DNA of 64,000 bases from positions 46,820,111 to 46,884,110 of the forward strand of contig CAMZMU010000080.1 of the NCBI GenBank assembly GCA_947311845.1, given 5' to 3'. Of the stretch, positions 11,742 to 22,759 are shown piece after piece (within the stretch, counting starts at the first letter, position 1; every line of letters begins with the position of its first letter). A program made the position numbers and the translations under genes. Below the pieces are notes generated by a model. That model saw nothing but the letters and a program-made list of their open reading frames with translations, was not told the DNA's origin and searched no databases. This DNA is from Poa pratensis (lineage: Eukaryota > Streptophyta > Magnoliopsida > Poales > Poaceae).

Positions 11742-12010
11742 ATGGCATGGTAGGGGACCACTCACGTGGTTGAACCTATGAAAATGCTTAGAACGATGGC
11801 ATGGTAGGGGACCATTTTAATGGTTGAACCTATGAAAATGCTTAGAACAATGGCATGGTAGGGACCACTCACGTGGTTGAACCTAAGAAAATGCTTAGAA
11901 CAATTGCATGGTAGGGGACCACTCACGTGGTTGAACCTATGAAAATGCTTAGAACAATGGCAATGTAGGGGACCATTCTCATGGTTGAACCTATGAAAAT
12001 GCTGAGTTCA
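11742..12010. repeat. Five-copy 54-bp tandem repeat
   Basis: Units start at 11742, 11796, 11850, 11903 and 11957. The shared core is 'atggcatggtaggggacc', then 'actcacgtggttgaacc', then 'tatgaaaatgcttagaac'. Four units keep most of the palindromic ACCAC-TCAC-GTGGT; two units have it altered (about 11813 and 11974). The last unit decays after 'gaaaatgct'. The Tat LTR abuts the first unit exactly, so the array is older than that insertion. It lies just left of the CACTA 3' region and may belong to it. Confidence 0.85.
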
Positions 12011-13397
12011 TAAATTCTCGAGAGTGGCTAAACTAAGTACTTAGCCATGTCTCAAGTAATGAACAACTTGAGTGACTTGACTGAAGAAGATGACATGGAG
12101 TTTGCCAGAGATACCATTGTAGTTAGAAGTCTTTTGAAAAATGATAGGATAAAACTTGCTTTCTGCAAATTATCCAAGCTCCTCTCAGCCAGATATGCAT
12201 GTAGAGATAGGTTGCCATTTATATCCACCAGTGTCATTTGCCAATACAATTCAAATGTATTGACCAGTGTTCTGGCTGTAACTCACCGTTGCAAGTATAA
12301 GGAAAATTCACTTAATTAAATACTAAGGTACCCCATGAGTCAAATCCGGGCACTCAATATTTCCTATTTTGTAGCAAAAGTCATGCCAAAATTCACGAAA
12401 AAATTCGGCACGACCTTTGCTAAAAATAGGACATATGGAGTACCCGAAATTACCGGAACGGAAGTTAATCGACGTTCTGGCAATCTCAAGGGCCTCAAGG
12501 GGTACCTGCAACATTTCATACACAGGCACATCGCCACCACCACAAGCACAAAAATGTACCACCACAACCACAAGGCCGCATTTGCAGCGACCATCACCAC
12601 CACCACACATCGTTGACACACATATCGTCTCACCTAAAACTGAACATCAATGTGGAGCTCCTTCTAAACTTCCTGCATACAGCAAAACAATTTGAATTAA
12701 TAACTACAATCATAACAATTTGAATAAAAACTAATCGAACCCTAATTTTATCTAACCCTAATTTTAAGCTAATCTAACCATAATTTTAAACTAAAAACTT
12801 GGGCTAGGCAAAACCACAAACACCTTGTGGGTACTAGCTAGGAGGAGAGGAGGATGTGGCCTACCTTGGGCGCGACGGGCTGTGGTGCGAGGAGAAGGTC
12901 ACGGCGGTGCGCACGGGGTCGTGGACGGCGGCGGCGCTCGGGGAGGCGGTGCACGGGTCGGGGAGCGGCCGGCGCACGGGGTCGGGGAGGCGGGTGGGGG
13001 CGGCGGCGCGGGCGGTGGGTGGAGGCGGCGCACGGGGGCTCGGGATGGCGGCGCGGGCCGGGGGGGGGGGGATGGGGAGATGGAGAGGAGCCGCGCGCCT
13101 GTGCCCTAAGTGGCGGCCCCACATTTCCGCTGGCGGACAGGGCGCTGTGCCCGCCAGTGGTAAGTTGTTTTTTGTTATTTTCTTTTCTGTTTTTGTTATT
13201 CCTTAATTTTTTCAAATAAATTGCGCATCGCAAAATACATTTAAAATACTTGAGTGGATTTAGATAAATATTTCAAATACATCATGGTTCAAAACATCTC
13301 AAATACAAATTTAAAATAACACACATCTCGCGCTTTTCTCTTAGCGTTTGCCCATCTTCTTGCCTTTTTTGGTCGAGTTGCATAATTTATCCCCACA
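12011..13397. other. CACTA 3' non-coding region with GC-rich block and subterminal repeats
   Basis: No gene is supported. An unrecognised 90-codon ORF runs 12047-12319 (+) and starts with an acidic stretch; it could be a captured fragment or chance. A block at 12838-13110 is extremely GC-rich on the plus strand, with a 13-G run near 13060. At 13127-13138 'ccgctggcggac' and at 13149-13163 'gcccgccagtggtaa' repeat the motif that fills the other end of the CACTA element (35316-35705), so this stretch belongs to the same element. A left TIR starting CACTA was not found, so the true 3' end is missing or unrecognised. Confidence 0.5.
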
Positions 13398-14586
13398 TCA
13401 TGACTTCTTCTTTTGAATGGAAGACCTCTCGTGGGTAGCGTGGTTCTGCTTCTTCTTAAGGTTATGTCGTCTTTCATCATCTTCATCATCGTCAATATTA
13501 AGGTCACCAAACTGGTCGAAGTCGTCCTCGTTGGCGATTCCATCCATTCCCATGATGTTTCTTATGCCTCTCCTCACGACCACACGGCTAGGATTTGACA
13601 GGTCGGTTATGAAGAAGCATTGGGACACGTGCTTAGCCAATACCCATGGCTCATTTTGTGCGGTGATGTTCGTGCTTGATGAAGTGCCGGCTTCGGTAAA
13701 AACCATGGTGGTGAAGTATAGGTCTTCTTTTCTGACGGTGGATAACCTAGCCATCTCACGCGGAACATCGGCACCTTCTCTCCAGAGTAGTTAAGCTCCC
13801 AGATCTCCGCTATCCTTCCGTAGTATCTAAACTTATTGTCACCGACGTACGATTCCATCGTTACCCCTGAGTTTTTGATAGTCAGAAGTTTTGTCCTTTT
13901 CCTCCGTATAGAAATTGAACCCGTTGATATCATATGCTTGAACGTCGCGAGGTTGGGGGCGGGGCCACGTGGTAAGTCGTATAAGAATCTACCTTTCGCA
14001 CAATCCGTTGGCGGAGCGACAAGCTCATCTTTGAACCAACGCAAGAAAAAGGAGTTGTGCTCTCTGATTATTTATCCTTCGGTCTTCTGCTTGCCCTGGT
14101 CAATGTCCTTCTTCTTAATCGTGCTTTTGTGCTTTTCCACCCAAGTATCGACCATTTCAAGAGATCACGTCAAAGAAGTTACAGAGGCCAAAAAGGGTGT
14201 CACGGACGTGCTTTTCAATTATCCCTCGGATCGCAACTGGGATATCTGTGTCATCATCACGTGACAATCATGAGACTTCATACCGCTGAACTTTTTTTCC
14301 AGCGGGTCTAAGAATCTGCTTATCAGCCCCGAGTAACCCAAAGGCACTTTGACTCCTAGAAGGCACTTGATCAATTGTTCGATCTCCTTTGGACTAAGAG
14401 TGAAGCAAGAGGGGCAGTAATAGTCATTCTTCTTAACCCTTTTGGCATTGTTACCGTCTGTCTCCTCATCCGACTGGTCGTCATCCCCTTTTGGCATCCC
14501 CCATGAAGCTCTTCCCTGATGTTCATATGTATCAGGTCCCATCTTGCTTTCGGCCCATCTTTGGTCCTGTCCAACATGTTGAGCAC
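13398..14586 (-). pseudogene. CACTA (En/Spm) TNP2 transposase, 3' half
   Basis: Just left of the chromovirus the minus strand continues the transposase. It has 'DRTKDGPKARWDLIHMNIRE' (14598-14540, opening just inside the target duplication), then 'CFTLSPKEIEQLIKCLLGVK' and 'GMKSHDCHVMMTQI', typical of TNP2 between its Transposase_21 and DUF4218 regions. It then jumps to 'DTWVEKHKSTIKKKDIDQG' and 'HNSFFLRWFKDELV', and to a DUF4216 segment 'FRYYGRIAEIWELNY' (about 13835-13790) that ends near 13398. The core of DUF4218 between these blocks is absent. Frameshifts also occur at about 14210, 14070 and 13750. The product would have bound and cut the element's ends. Confidence 0.8.
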
Positions 14587-14591
14587 AGTGC
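14587..14591 (+). repeat. Target-site duplication AGTGC, left copy
   Basis: AGTGC precedes the LTR start TGTAACAG at 14592. The same five bases follow the LTR end ..GCTACA at 33634-33638. The pair shows that 14592-33633 is one insertion, made inside the CACTA transposase gene. Confidence 0.93.
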
Positions 14592-15341
14592 TGTAACAGC
14601 CCAAATTGAGAACCTAAAAACCTGTGTAAATTTTCCACTTTTGGCTCGTTGCATCATGGCATCCCTGCATCAATGTGTACAAATTGGAACCTTTAACTTT
14701 TGGTTAGGGAATTGTTGCTAGGGAATTGTTGTGGGGTTAGGGAATTTTGGTGGTTTGGCACCACCTAAAAACAAAATGCCAAACTTACTCTAACAAACTC
14801 CAAAACAATGGAGGCACTCAAACTTGCAAAACAAAATTACTTTGACATCTTATATTTGTCAAGGAAGTTTCAAGAGTTCAAATATTATTTTGCACTTTCT
14901 CTAAAAATTACTAAAGGAGCAACATGTTGAAATTAGCAATGCCCTATTTTTAACCCTATGAACAAATGTTGTCCAAACTATTTTATTTTGAGACACCAAA
15001 TTTGTGGAGTTTCTACAGGCTAAGGGGAGCCTCCCCAAATTTTGTCATAATTTTCTAAATGTATAAGTGCCTCAATTAAATCTCCTAAGTGATGCTGGTT
15101 TTAAAAGGTTTTATAATTAAAACAGAAAAGGACCAATCTGTATGGGAACAGTTATTGCAGGGGTTTTTTTCGCAATTTTGCCGTCGTCTCTCTCCTCTCC
15201 ACTGGCGCCATGCCGCCGTGGCCGACCTCTTGAACTCCGGCCGAAGCTCCGCCCCGCGAATCGCCGTCGCCTCCGACCTCTTCCTTCCTCCGAGCTCACG
15301 TACGCCATCAGGGTGAGCTCGCGGTCCTTCCCACTGCCTCA
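14592..15341 (+). repeat. 5' LTR of the chromovirus, left segment
   Basis: This is nearly identical to 30164-31201 of the 3' LTR but lacks about 295 bp. The junction at about 15224-15225 joins sequence corresponding to 3' LTR positions 30788 and 31084. 'gccgccgtg' lies next to both breakpoints. The segment ends where the nested element begins. The LTR resumes at 22760. Confidence 0.9.
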
Positions 15342-17026
15342 TGCTGGCGCCTGGTTGACGGAGAGTATTTGAGGATGATGATGATGGTGATGATGAGTAC
15401 TTCCCCGGCAACGGCGCCAGAAAAATAGCTTGATGACGTGAAACACGTTCGTTGGGAGACCCCAAGAGGAAGGTATGATGTAGTCAGCAGCAAGTTTTCC
15501 CTCAGAAAGAAACCAAGGTTATCGAACCAGTAGGAGCAGCAACTCTTCAGAAGGTTGTCAACGGCGCCAGAAAAATAGCTGTCACAGGGAGTCTGGACTG
15601 TTGACGTGGAATCTGCACACAACACAATCAAACTACTTTGCCCCAACGAAACAGTGAGGTTGTCAATCTCACTGGCTTGCTGAAAACAAAGGATTAAACG
15701 TATGGTGTGGAAAATGAGTATTAAATTGCAGAGAATGAAAAAGGAACAGTTTGCAGTTTGTGGTTGTTTAATCAGTGTAAAAGAATGGACCGGGGTCCAC
15801 AGTTCACTAGTGGTGTCTCTCCATAAAAGATAACTAACATGTTGGGTGAACAAATTACAGCTGGGCAATTGACGAATAGTGAGCGCATGACAATGCATAT
15901 ACATGACATGTTGACTACTATGATATTTAATTGGGCATTACGACATAATACATAGACCGTTATCCAACAGCATCTATGACTAATAATCCACCGCCGGGTT
16001 GTCATCCGAGTCCCCCGTTGGTATTAAGTTGCAAGCAACGGATAATTGCATTAAGTAAAGTGCGTAATGTAAACAAACACATATGCCCGTGGACATAGCA
16101 TCGTTAGGTTATCCCTAGTGGCAACAGCACATCCACAACCTTAGAACTTTCTGTCACTGTCCCAGGTTAAACGGAGACATGAACCCACTATCTAGCATAA
16201 ATACTCTCTCTTGGAGTTACAAGCATCTACTTGGCCAAAGCATCTACGAGTAACGGAAAGCATGCAAGATCTTAAATAACATATAAGATAGATTGATAAT
16301 CAACTTGACATAATATTCAATATTCATCGGATCCCAGCAAACACAACATGTAGCATTACAATAATATGATCTTGATCATGTAGGGCAGCTCACAAGATCT
16401 AAACATGATGGCACAAAGTGGAGAGACAACCATCTAGCTACTGCTATGGACCCGTAGTCCAAGGATGAACTACTCACGCATCACTCCGGAGGCAGGCATG
16501 GCGATGTAGAAGCCTCCGGTGACGATTCCCCTCTCCGGCAGGGTGCCGGGAAGAGGTTCTGAACCCTCCCGAGCTAGGGTTGACGACGGCGGCGTCTCTG
16601 GATCTTTTCGTGGATATTTGCTCAGGTACTTAGGGTTTTCGCGTCGGGGGGAATAAGTAGGCGAAAGGGCGGCGGCTGCGGACCCCCGAGGGGCCCACAC
16701 CACCCTAGGGCGCGGCAGAGGGGGGCCCGCGCCCTAGGTGCGTGTGGCCTCCTGGTGGCCCTCCTCTGCTGCTCCTTCGCTCCGTCAGGTGTGTTCTGGA
16801 AAAATAGGACCCCCGTGTAGTTTCGTCCAATTCCGAGAATATTTCCAGACTAGCTTTTCTGGAATACAAAAACAGCAGAAAACAGGAACTGGCACTTCGG
16901 CATCTTGTTAATAGGTTAGTCCCAAAAAATGTATAAAAGTGATATAAAGTAGATGCAAAACATGTAGCAATTGGTATAAAACAAGCATGGAACATCAAAA
17001 ATTATAGATACGTTTGAGACGTATCA
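15342..17026 (-). repeat. 3' LTR of the non-autonomous element
   Basis: It pairs with 21076-22759. In element orientation it starts TGATACGTCTCAAACGTATC (complement of 17007-17026). Its 3' part, on the plus strand 15342-15569, contains two old primer-site copies: a full one at 15402-15419 and a partial one at 15559-15569. Both are followed by the bases that normally separate LTR and PBS. Confidence 0.93.
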
Positions 17027-19736
17027 GCATCCCCAAGCTTAGTTCCTACTCGTCCTCGAGTAGGTAAACGATAAAAACAAAATAATTTTTGAGGTGACAT
17101 GCTACTATCATAATCTTGATCATATAATATTGCAAGGCACATGTAAATGAATGAAGTGATCCAAGTCAATGGTCTATAATTTGCTACCAAATAGATAATG
17201 AGTAAACAATGAATCACACAAGCTAAACGTTTTCATGAATAGTACTTTCGAGACAAGCATCAAACAGTTTTGCATAAGTGTTAACTCATAAAGCAATAGT
17301 TTCTAATAAAAGGTATTTAATCAACACAAAGGAAGAATTTAGTTTCAGCATTTGCTTCAACTTTCAACATATTTATCTCATGGATATTGTCAACACAAAG
17401 TAGTATAACAAGTCCAATACATTGCATATAACGCATGTTGTAACAAAGTTGACACTAGTGTTTGCTTGTGGAAGACAGAAAGAATAGGAAAACTGACTCA
17501 ACATAAAAGTAAAAGAAAGGCCCTTCGCAGAGGGAAGCAGGGATTAAATCATGTGCTAGAGCTTTTAGGTTTTTGAAAGCATATAGAGATTGCATAAAAT
17601 ATTTGATACTCCTCCCAACCTTGCTAACACAAGCCATGGCTAACCGAATCCTCGGGTGCCTTCCATCAATCACATACCATGGAGGAGTATCTATTTTTGA
17701 GAGGTGTTTGTTAATTGTCAACGAATGGTAGCGGGTGAGAACAGTATTCTACCTGTCGAACGGACTTTTAAGAGCGGCTCCCATGAAGGACGTTATTTCT
17801 ACCAGCAAGGCAGATCATCCCTCTTTCTCTTTGGTTTACACACATTCAGGTATTTCACTGTTTGTCATTGCTTACTGATGAATCAGGGCAAAAGTGTGAA
17901 GAGAATTAATTGGTTAAAGTTGTAATTAATTGGGACTGGGCACCCCGTTGCCAGCTCTTTTTGCAAGTTATTGGATAAGCGGATGTATATGCCACTAGTC
18001 CAGGTGTAAAAGTCCACTCGACAAATAGAATAAAGAATAACCACACTAATTCCTCATGAGCTAGTAAACATTGACACAAAAAGGGAATAATAACATTTTG
18101 AATAATTTAAAGGTAGCACATGAAAAATTTACTTGGAGTGGCAAGGAAATACCACATATAGGTAGTTATGGTGGACACAAATGGCATGGATTTTGGCTCA
18201 AGGATTTGGATGCACGAGAAGCATTCCCTCTCAGTACAGAGTTTAGGCTAGCAAGGTTATGTAAGCAAACAAGAATATCAACCCGTACACCAAGTTTTAT
18301 ATGACAAACATATTGCAAACGTTATAAGACTTCATACCGTCTTCCTTGTTAACCAAACCCTGTTATTAGAAAATATCTAGACCTTAGAGATACCACCGAT
18401 GCAAACCAAATTTTCAACAAGCTTTACGGTAGTTCTTCACTAATAGGCTTAACTCATGTGATGCACAATTTAATCATGATCTACTTGTTAACTCAAAACA
18501 ATTGACAAGCATCAAGTTATCCATTTTAGTGATCTACAAGATTAAGCAAGTTTTTCCTTATACCAATTACCACATGCAACATTTTCTGAACCAACCAAAC
18601 ACCAATCAATTTATTTCATCAACTCTCCAAACAAATATAAGTGAAGCAAGAGAGTACTTTCTACAAAAGAAAGCTAATAGCTCTGACAAGAGATACATGA
18701 AAACAAGAGCTAAAAGCTGAACAGCGCTAGATATGAATACTCAACAAATATAAGTGAAGAATAGGAGTATTCTCATGAAAAAGCGGAGCGTGTCTCTCTC
18801 CCAATCAAGAATGCTAGGGTCCAGTCAAGCTTTATTGAAAATAAAAGTGCAATACTGAAAATAAAAGCACACAGACGCTCCAAGAAAAGCACATATGATG
18901 TGAAAGAATTAAAATATAGTTTCACTAGAGATGACCTGATAATTTTGACGATGAAGAAGGGGATGCCTTGGGCATCCCCAAGCTTAGACGCTTGAGTCTT
19001 CTTGAAATATGCTGGGGAGATCCATGGGAGCCTCCCCAAGCTTAAGCTCTTCACTCTTCTTGATCCTATTATATCATCCTTCTCTCTTGACCCTTGAAAA
19101 CTTCCGTCACACCAAACTCAAAGTAGATCTCATTAGAGGGTTAGTGCATAATCAAAAATTCACATGTTCTATAAAGACGCAATATGATTTGTTACTTTAA
19201 ACATTAGCTACAGCCACTGATGTTATGTGAAGCTCTTCCACCCAAAAAAGAATTTCACTCAACACTAGTAAAAGAGAGAATGCAAAATAAAAAGGCATAA
19301 TCTGTCTAAAACAGAACAGTCCGCAAAGACGAATTTTTTCGAGGCACTTACGACGCTCAGATCGAAAACTCTGAACTAATGAAAGTTTCAGACATTCATA
19401 AAGATTACGCACAAAAATTTCAGATTTAATTAACAATCTGGTGATTTTAGGAATTTCGTACAGTGAACAGCAAAAATCTGTTTCTGCGCAGCAATCAAAA
19501 TTAAGCATCATCTTAACATTAGAGGCTACTCTTGGCACAACAATGCGAGAAAATAAAGATACAAAGGAGTTGCTACAGAAGTAAACAATCCTCCTTGACT
19601 AAACTGAAAATAAAAGATAATGGGTTGCCTCCCAAAAGCGCTTTCTTTAATGCCTTTTAGCTAGGCTAGAAGATTTTAATGATGCTCTCATAAGAATAAG
19701 AGTTGAAAAACAAAAGAGAGCATCAAGAGGCAAATA
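17027..19736 (-). other. Non-coding internal region of the non-autonomous element
   Basis: It begins with the polypurine complement 'gcatccccaagctta' (17027-17041). The rest is AT-rich with no supported coding sequence. A phrase resembling the polypurine tract recurs at 18962-18985 ('gatgccttgggcatccccaa' within it) and at 19033-19043, so short PPT-like copies are scattered inside. At 19621-19645 'gggttgcctcccaaaagcgc' (complement) is a phrase also seen in the other tRNA-Asp-type element near 61136-61160. That links the two families. Confidence 0.6.
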
Positions 19737-20870
19737 TCAAACACATTTAAGTCTAACCCACTTCCTATGCAAAGGAATCTTGTAACAAAATAAATTATTG
19801 AAGCATAAAGCAACTAGCATAGAAAGATGAAACAAATGCTTCAAAACTTTCAACATAAAGAGAGGTGTTTTAGTAACTTGAAAACTTTTACAACCATATT
19901 TTCCTCTCTCATAATAACTTTCAGTAGCATCATGAACAAACTCAATAATATAACTATCACATAAAGCATGCTTTTCATGATCTACAAACACATAATTTTT
20001 ATTAAGCTCAAAAACAGGGGTTATCAAACCCACTTTTGACAATAGTAGTATAATTAATATCATTAGGCAATATAGGACCATCATCAAGAGCATTATCATA
20101 TATAACATTAGGGAGCACATTTTTACTTTCTGCAATTTCCTCTTTTACTTGAGTCAAGGAGGATGTTACTTCAAATTTATCAAAAAAGATATTTCAATAG
20201 AATCATGACATTCAACAATATAGCATTCTTCCTCCTTAGGTAGGCATGGAGGGTAATTATATAATGTAAGAGTTAAAGAGTTACTATCATTAGAAGGTAG
20301 ATCCTCCTTTTGTTCATCACTCTCTTCCTCTTTTTCATCAAATGAGCTTTCAGCTTCAGCAATTTCTTCTTCCACATTTTCCTGCAAGGCATTAGTCTCT
20401 TCTTTATGAGGAAAAATCCTCTTGACATGTTCAGTAATATAAGAATTTTCATCCTTATAGTTATCAAAACAATATTTAAGTATAGCAAGACTTTCAGATT
20501 TATAAGGGGCATCAATTTTATGCTCAAGATAAGAACTAATTTCAAGTGCACCCTTAAAGACAATAAATTCTTCCATCCTTTCTACCTCATAAGCATTATA
20601 GTAACCTTTAACATAAGAAGCTAAGGTTTCATTTTCATTACAAGCACATTGGAAAGGAAAGTGTTTAGACTTCCTATGACAATCAGATTCATTAAAGCAA
20701 AAAGATTTGCCAAATATATAGCATAAATTTCTAGCATATTCCTCTAGTTGATTTAACAATTTCCATAAGTACATCCCTTTTTGTGACAAGCGGTAATTCC
20801 TATAATATCTTCGTTCATCTTCCGTGGACCCACCTTGCCAACAAGATCTAGTTTCATAGAGATAAGCCAT
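19737..20870 (-). CDS. Orphan ORF of the non-autonomous element, unknown function
   Basis: The best start is the ATG at 20870-20868 (MAYLYETRSCWQGG..), which runs 234 codons to 20166. The same protein apparently continues after a frameshift in 20135-19737 ('NKNYVFVDHEKHALCDSYII', then 'YGCKSFQVTKTPLFMLKVLK'). Visible features are a Cys-rich part at residues 50-75, a strongly acidic Glu/Asp run near residues 160-195 and a basic hydrophobic C-terminus. There is no zinc knuckle, protease or polymerase motif. It could be a highly diverged Gag, but that is inference from position alone: the first ORF after the primer site. The upstream extension to 21200 is LTR sequence and is not part of it. Confidence 0.5.
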
Positions 20871-21049
20871 TGATAGCAAATAAACAACTAGACATAATAA
20901 CAAACCGAAATAAACTAAATGCAAGTAACTAATTTTTTTGTGTTTTTGATAATTGAAAGCAAACAAGATAAAATAAAATAAACTAAGCAAGACAAAAACA
21001 AAGTAAAGAGATTGGAAGCGTGAAACTCCCCTTGCAGAAGACTGCTGTC

Positions 21050-21067
21050 TCCCCGGCAACGGCGCCA
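21050..21067 (-). other. Primer binding site of the non-autonomous element (tRNA-Asp type)
   Basis: On the minus strand this reads TGGCGCCGTTGCCGGGGA, the sequence generally assigned as complementary to plant tRNA-Asp and used by many Athila-type grass elements. It lies 8 bases inside the 5' LTR end at 21076. Two related copies lie inside the LTR itself at 21135-21152 and 21294-21304. Confidence 0.88.
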
Positions 21068-21075
21068 GAAAAATA

Positions 21076-22759
21076 TGCTGGCGCTGGTTGACGGGAGAGT
21101 ATTTGAGGATGATGATGATGGTGATGATGAGTACTTCCCGGCAACGGCGCCAGAAAAATAGCTTGATGACGTGAAACACACGTTCGTTGGGAGACCCCAA
21201 GAGGAAGGTATGATGTAGTCAGCAGCAAGTTTTCCCTCAGAAAGAAACCAAGGTTATCGAACCAGTAGGAGCAGCAACTCTTCAGAAGGTTGTCAACGGC
21301 GCCAGAAAAATAGCTGTCGCAGGGAGTCTGGACTGTTGACGTGGAATCTGCACACAACACAATCAAACTACTTTGCCCCAACGAAACAGTGAGGTTGTCA
21401 ATCTCACTGGCTTGCTGAAAACAAAGGATTAAACGTATGGTGTGGAAAATGAGTATTAAATTGCAGAGAATGAAAAAGGAACAGTTTGCAGTTTGTGGTT
21501 GTTTAATCAGTGTAAAAGAATGGACCGGGGTCCACAGTTCACTAGTGGTGTCTCTCCATAAAAGATAACTAACATGTTGGGTGAACAAATTACAGCTGGG
21601 CAATTGACGAATAGTGAGCGCATGACAATGCATATACATGACATATTGACTACTATGATATTTAATTGGGCATTACGACATAATACATAGACCGTTATCC
21701 AACAGCATCTATGACTAATAATCCACGCCGGGTTGTCATCCGAGTCCCCCGTTGGTATTAAGTTGCAAGCAACGGATAATTGCATTAAGTAAAGTGCGTA
21801 ATGTAAACAAACACATATGCCCGTGGACATAGCATCGTTAGGTTATCCCTAGTGGCAACAGCACATCCACAACCTTAGAACTTTCTGTCACTGTCCCAGG
21901 TTAAACGGAGACATGAACCCACTATCTAGCATAAATACTCTCTCTTGGAGTTACAAGCATCTACTTGGCCAAAGCATCTACGAGTAACGGAAAGCATGCA
22001 AGATCTTAAATAACATATGAGATAGATTGATAATCAACTTGACATAATATTCAATATTCATCGGATCCCAGCAAACACAACATGTAGTGTTACAATAATA
22101 TGATCTTGATCATGTAGGGCAGCTCACAAGATCTAAACATGATGCACAAAGTGGAGAGACAACCATCTAGCTACTGCTATGGACCCGTAGTCCAAGGATG
22201 AACTACTCACGCATCACTCCGGAGGCAGGCATGGCGATGTAGAAGCCTCCGGTGACGATTCCCCTCTCCGGCAGGGTGCCAGGAAGAGGTTCTGAACCCT
22301 CCCGAGCTAGGGTTGACGACGGCGGCGTCTCTGGATCTTTTCGTGGATATTTGCTCAGGTACTTAGGGTTTTCGCGTCGGGGGGAATAAGTAGGCGAAAG
22401 GGCGGCGGCTGCGGACCCCGAGGGGCCACACCACCCTAGGGCGTGGCAGAGGGGGGGCCCGCGCCCTAGGTGCGTGTGGCCTCCTGGTGGCCCTCCTCTG
22501 CTGCTCCTTCGCTCCGTCAGGTGTGTTCTGGAAAAATAGGCACCCCCGTATAGTTTCGTCCAGTTCCGAGAATATTTCCGGACTAGCTTTTCTGGAATAC
22601 AAAAATAGCAGAAAACAGGAACTGGCACTTCGGCATCTTGTTAATAGGTTAGTCCCAAAAAATGTATAAAATTGATATAAAGTAGATGCAAAACATGTAG
22701 CAATTGGTATAAAACAGGCATGGAACATCAAAAATTATAGATACGTTTGAGACGTATCA
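21076..22759 (-). repeat. 5' LTR of the non-autonomous element
   Basis: It matches 15342-17026 with few differences, including a 1-base loss in the old PBS copy at 21135-21152 and small indels at about 21725 and 22143. The outer end '..gagacgtatca' abuts the resumed chromovirus LTR at 22760. The strong similarity of the two LTRs indicates a younger insertion than the chromovirus it sits in. Confidence 0.93.

Larger units (their letters stand above)
15342..22759 (-). mobile_element. Non-autonomous LTR retrotransposon with tRNA-Asp-type primer site
   Basis: The 7418-bp element is inserted on the minus strand in the chromovirus 5' LTR. LTRs are 15342-17026 (3') and 21076-22759 (5'), 1685 and 1684 bp and almost identical, with ends TGCTGGCG..ACGTATCA on the plus strand. 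The flanks are CCTCA (15337-15341) and CCTCC (22760-22764); the uninterrupted 3' LTR has CCTCC, so the left copy carries one substitution. The primer site complement is 21050-21067 and the polypurine complement is 17027-17041. No reverse transcriptase or integrase is present. The internal part holds an ORF of unknown function. It must have moved with enzymes from a partner, plausibly an Athila-type element sharing the same PBS. Confidence 0.92.

Noticed and set aside
12856..13233. Overlapping long ORFs on both strands in the GC-rich block
   Set aside because: All six frames are open simply because of extreme G/C bias; the translations are Arg/Gly/Pro low complexity with no domain.
15370..15395. 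Poly-His coding run (HHHHHHHH) in the minus frame, also at 21110-21135
   Set aside because: Caused by a (gat)n microsatellite in the LTR, not part of a supported protein.
15308..15904. 198-codon minus-strand ORF spanning the nested element's LTR end (and its twin 20983-21639)
   Set aside because: It occurs identically in both LTRs and crosses an insertion border at one end; LTR sequence, not a gene.
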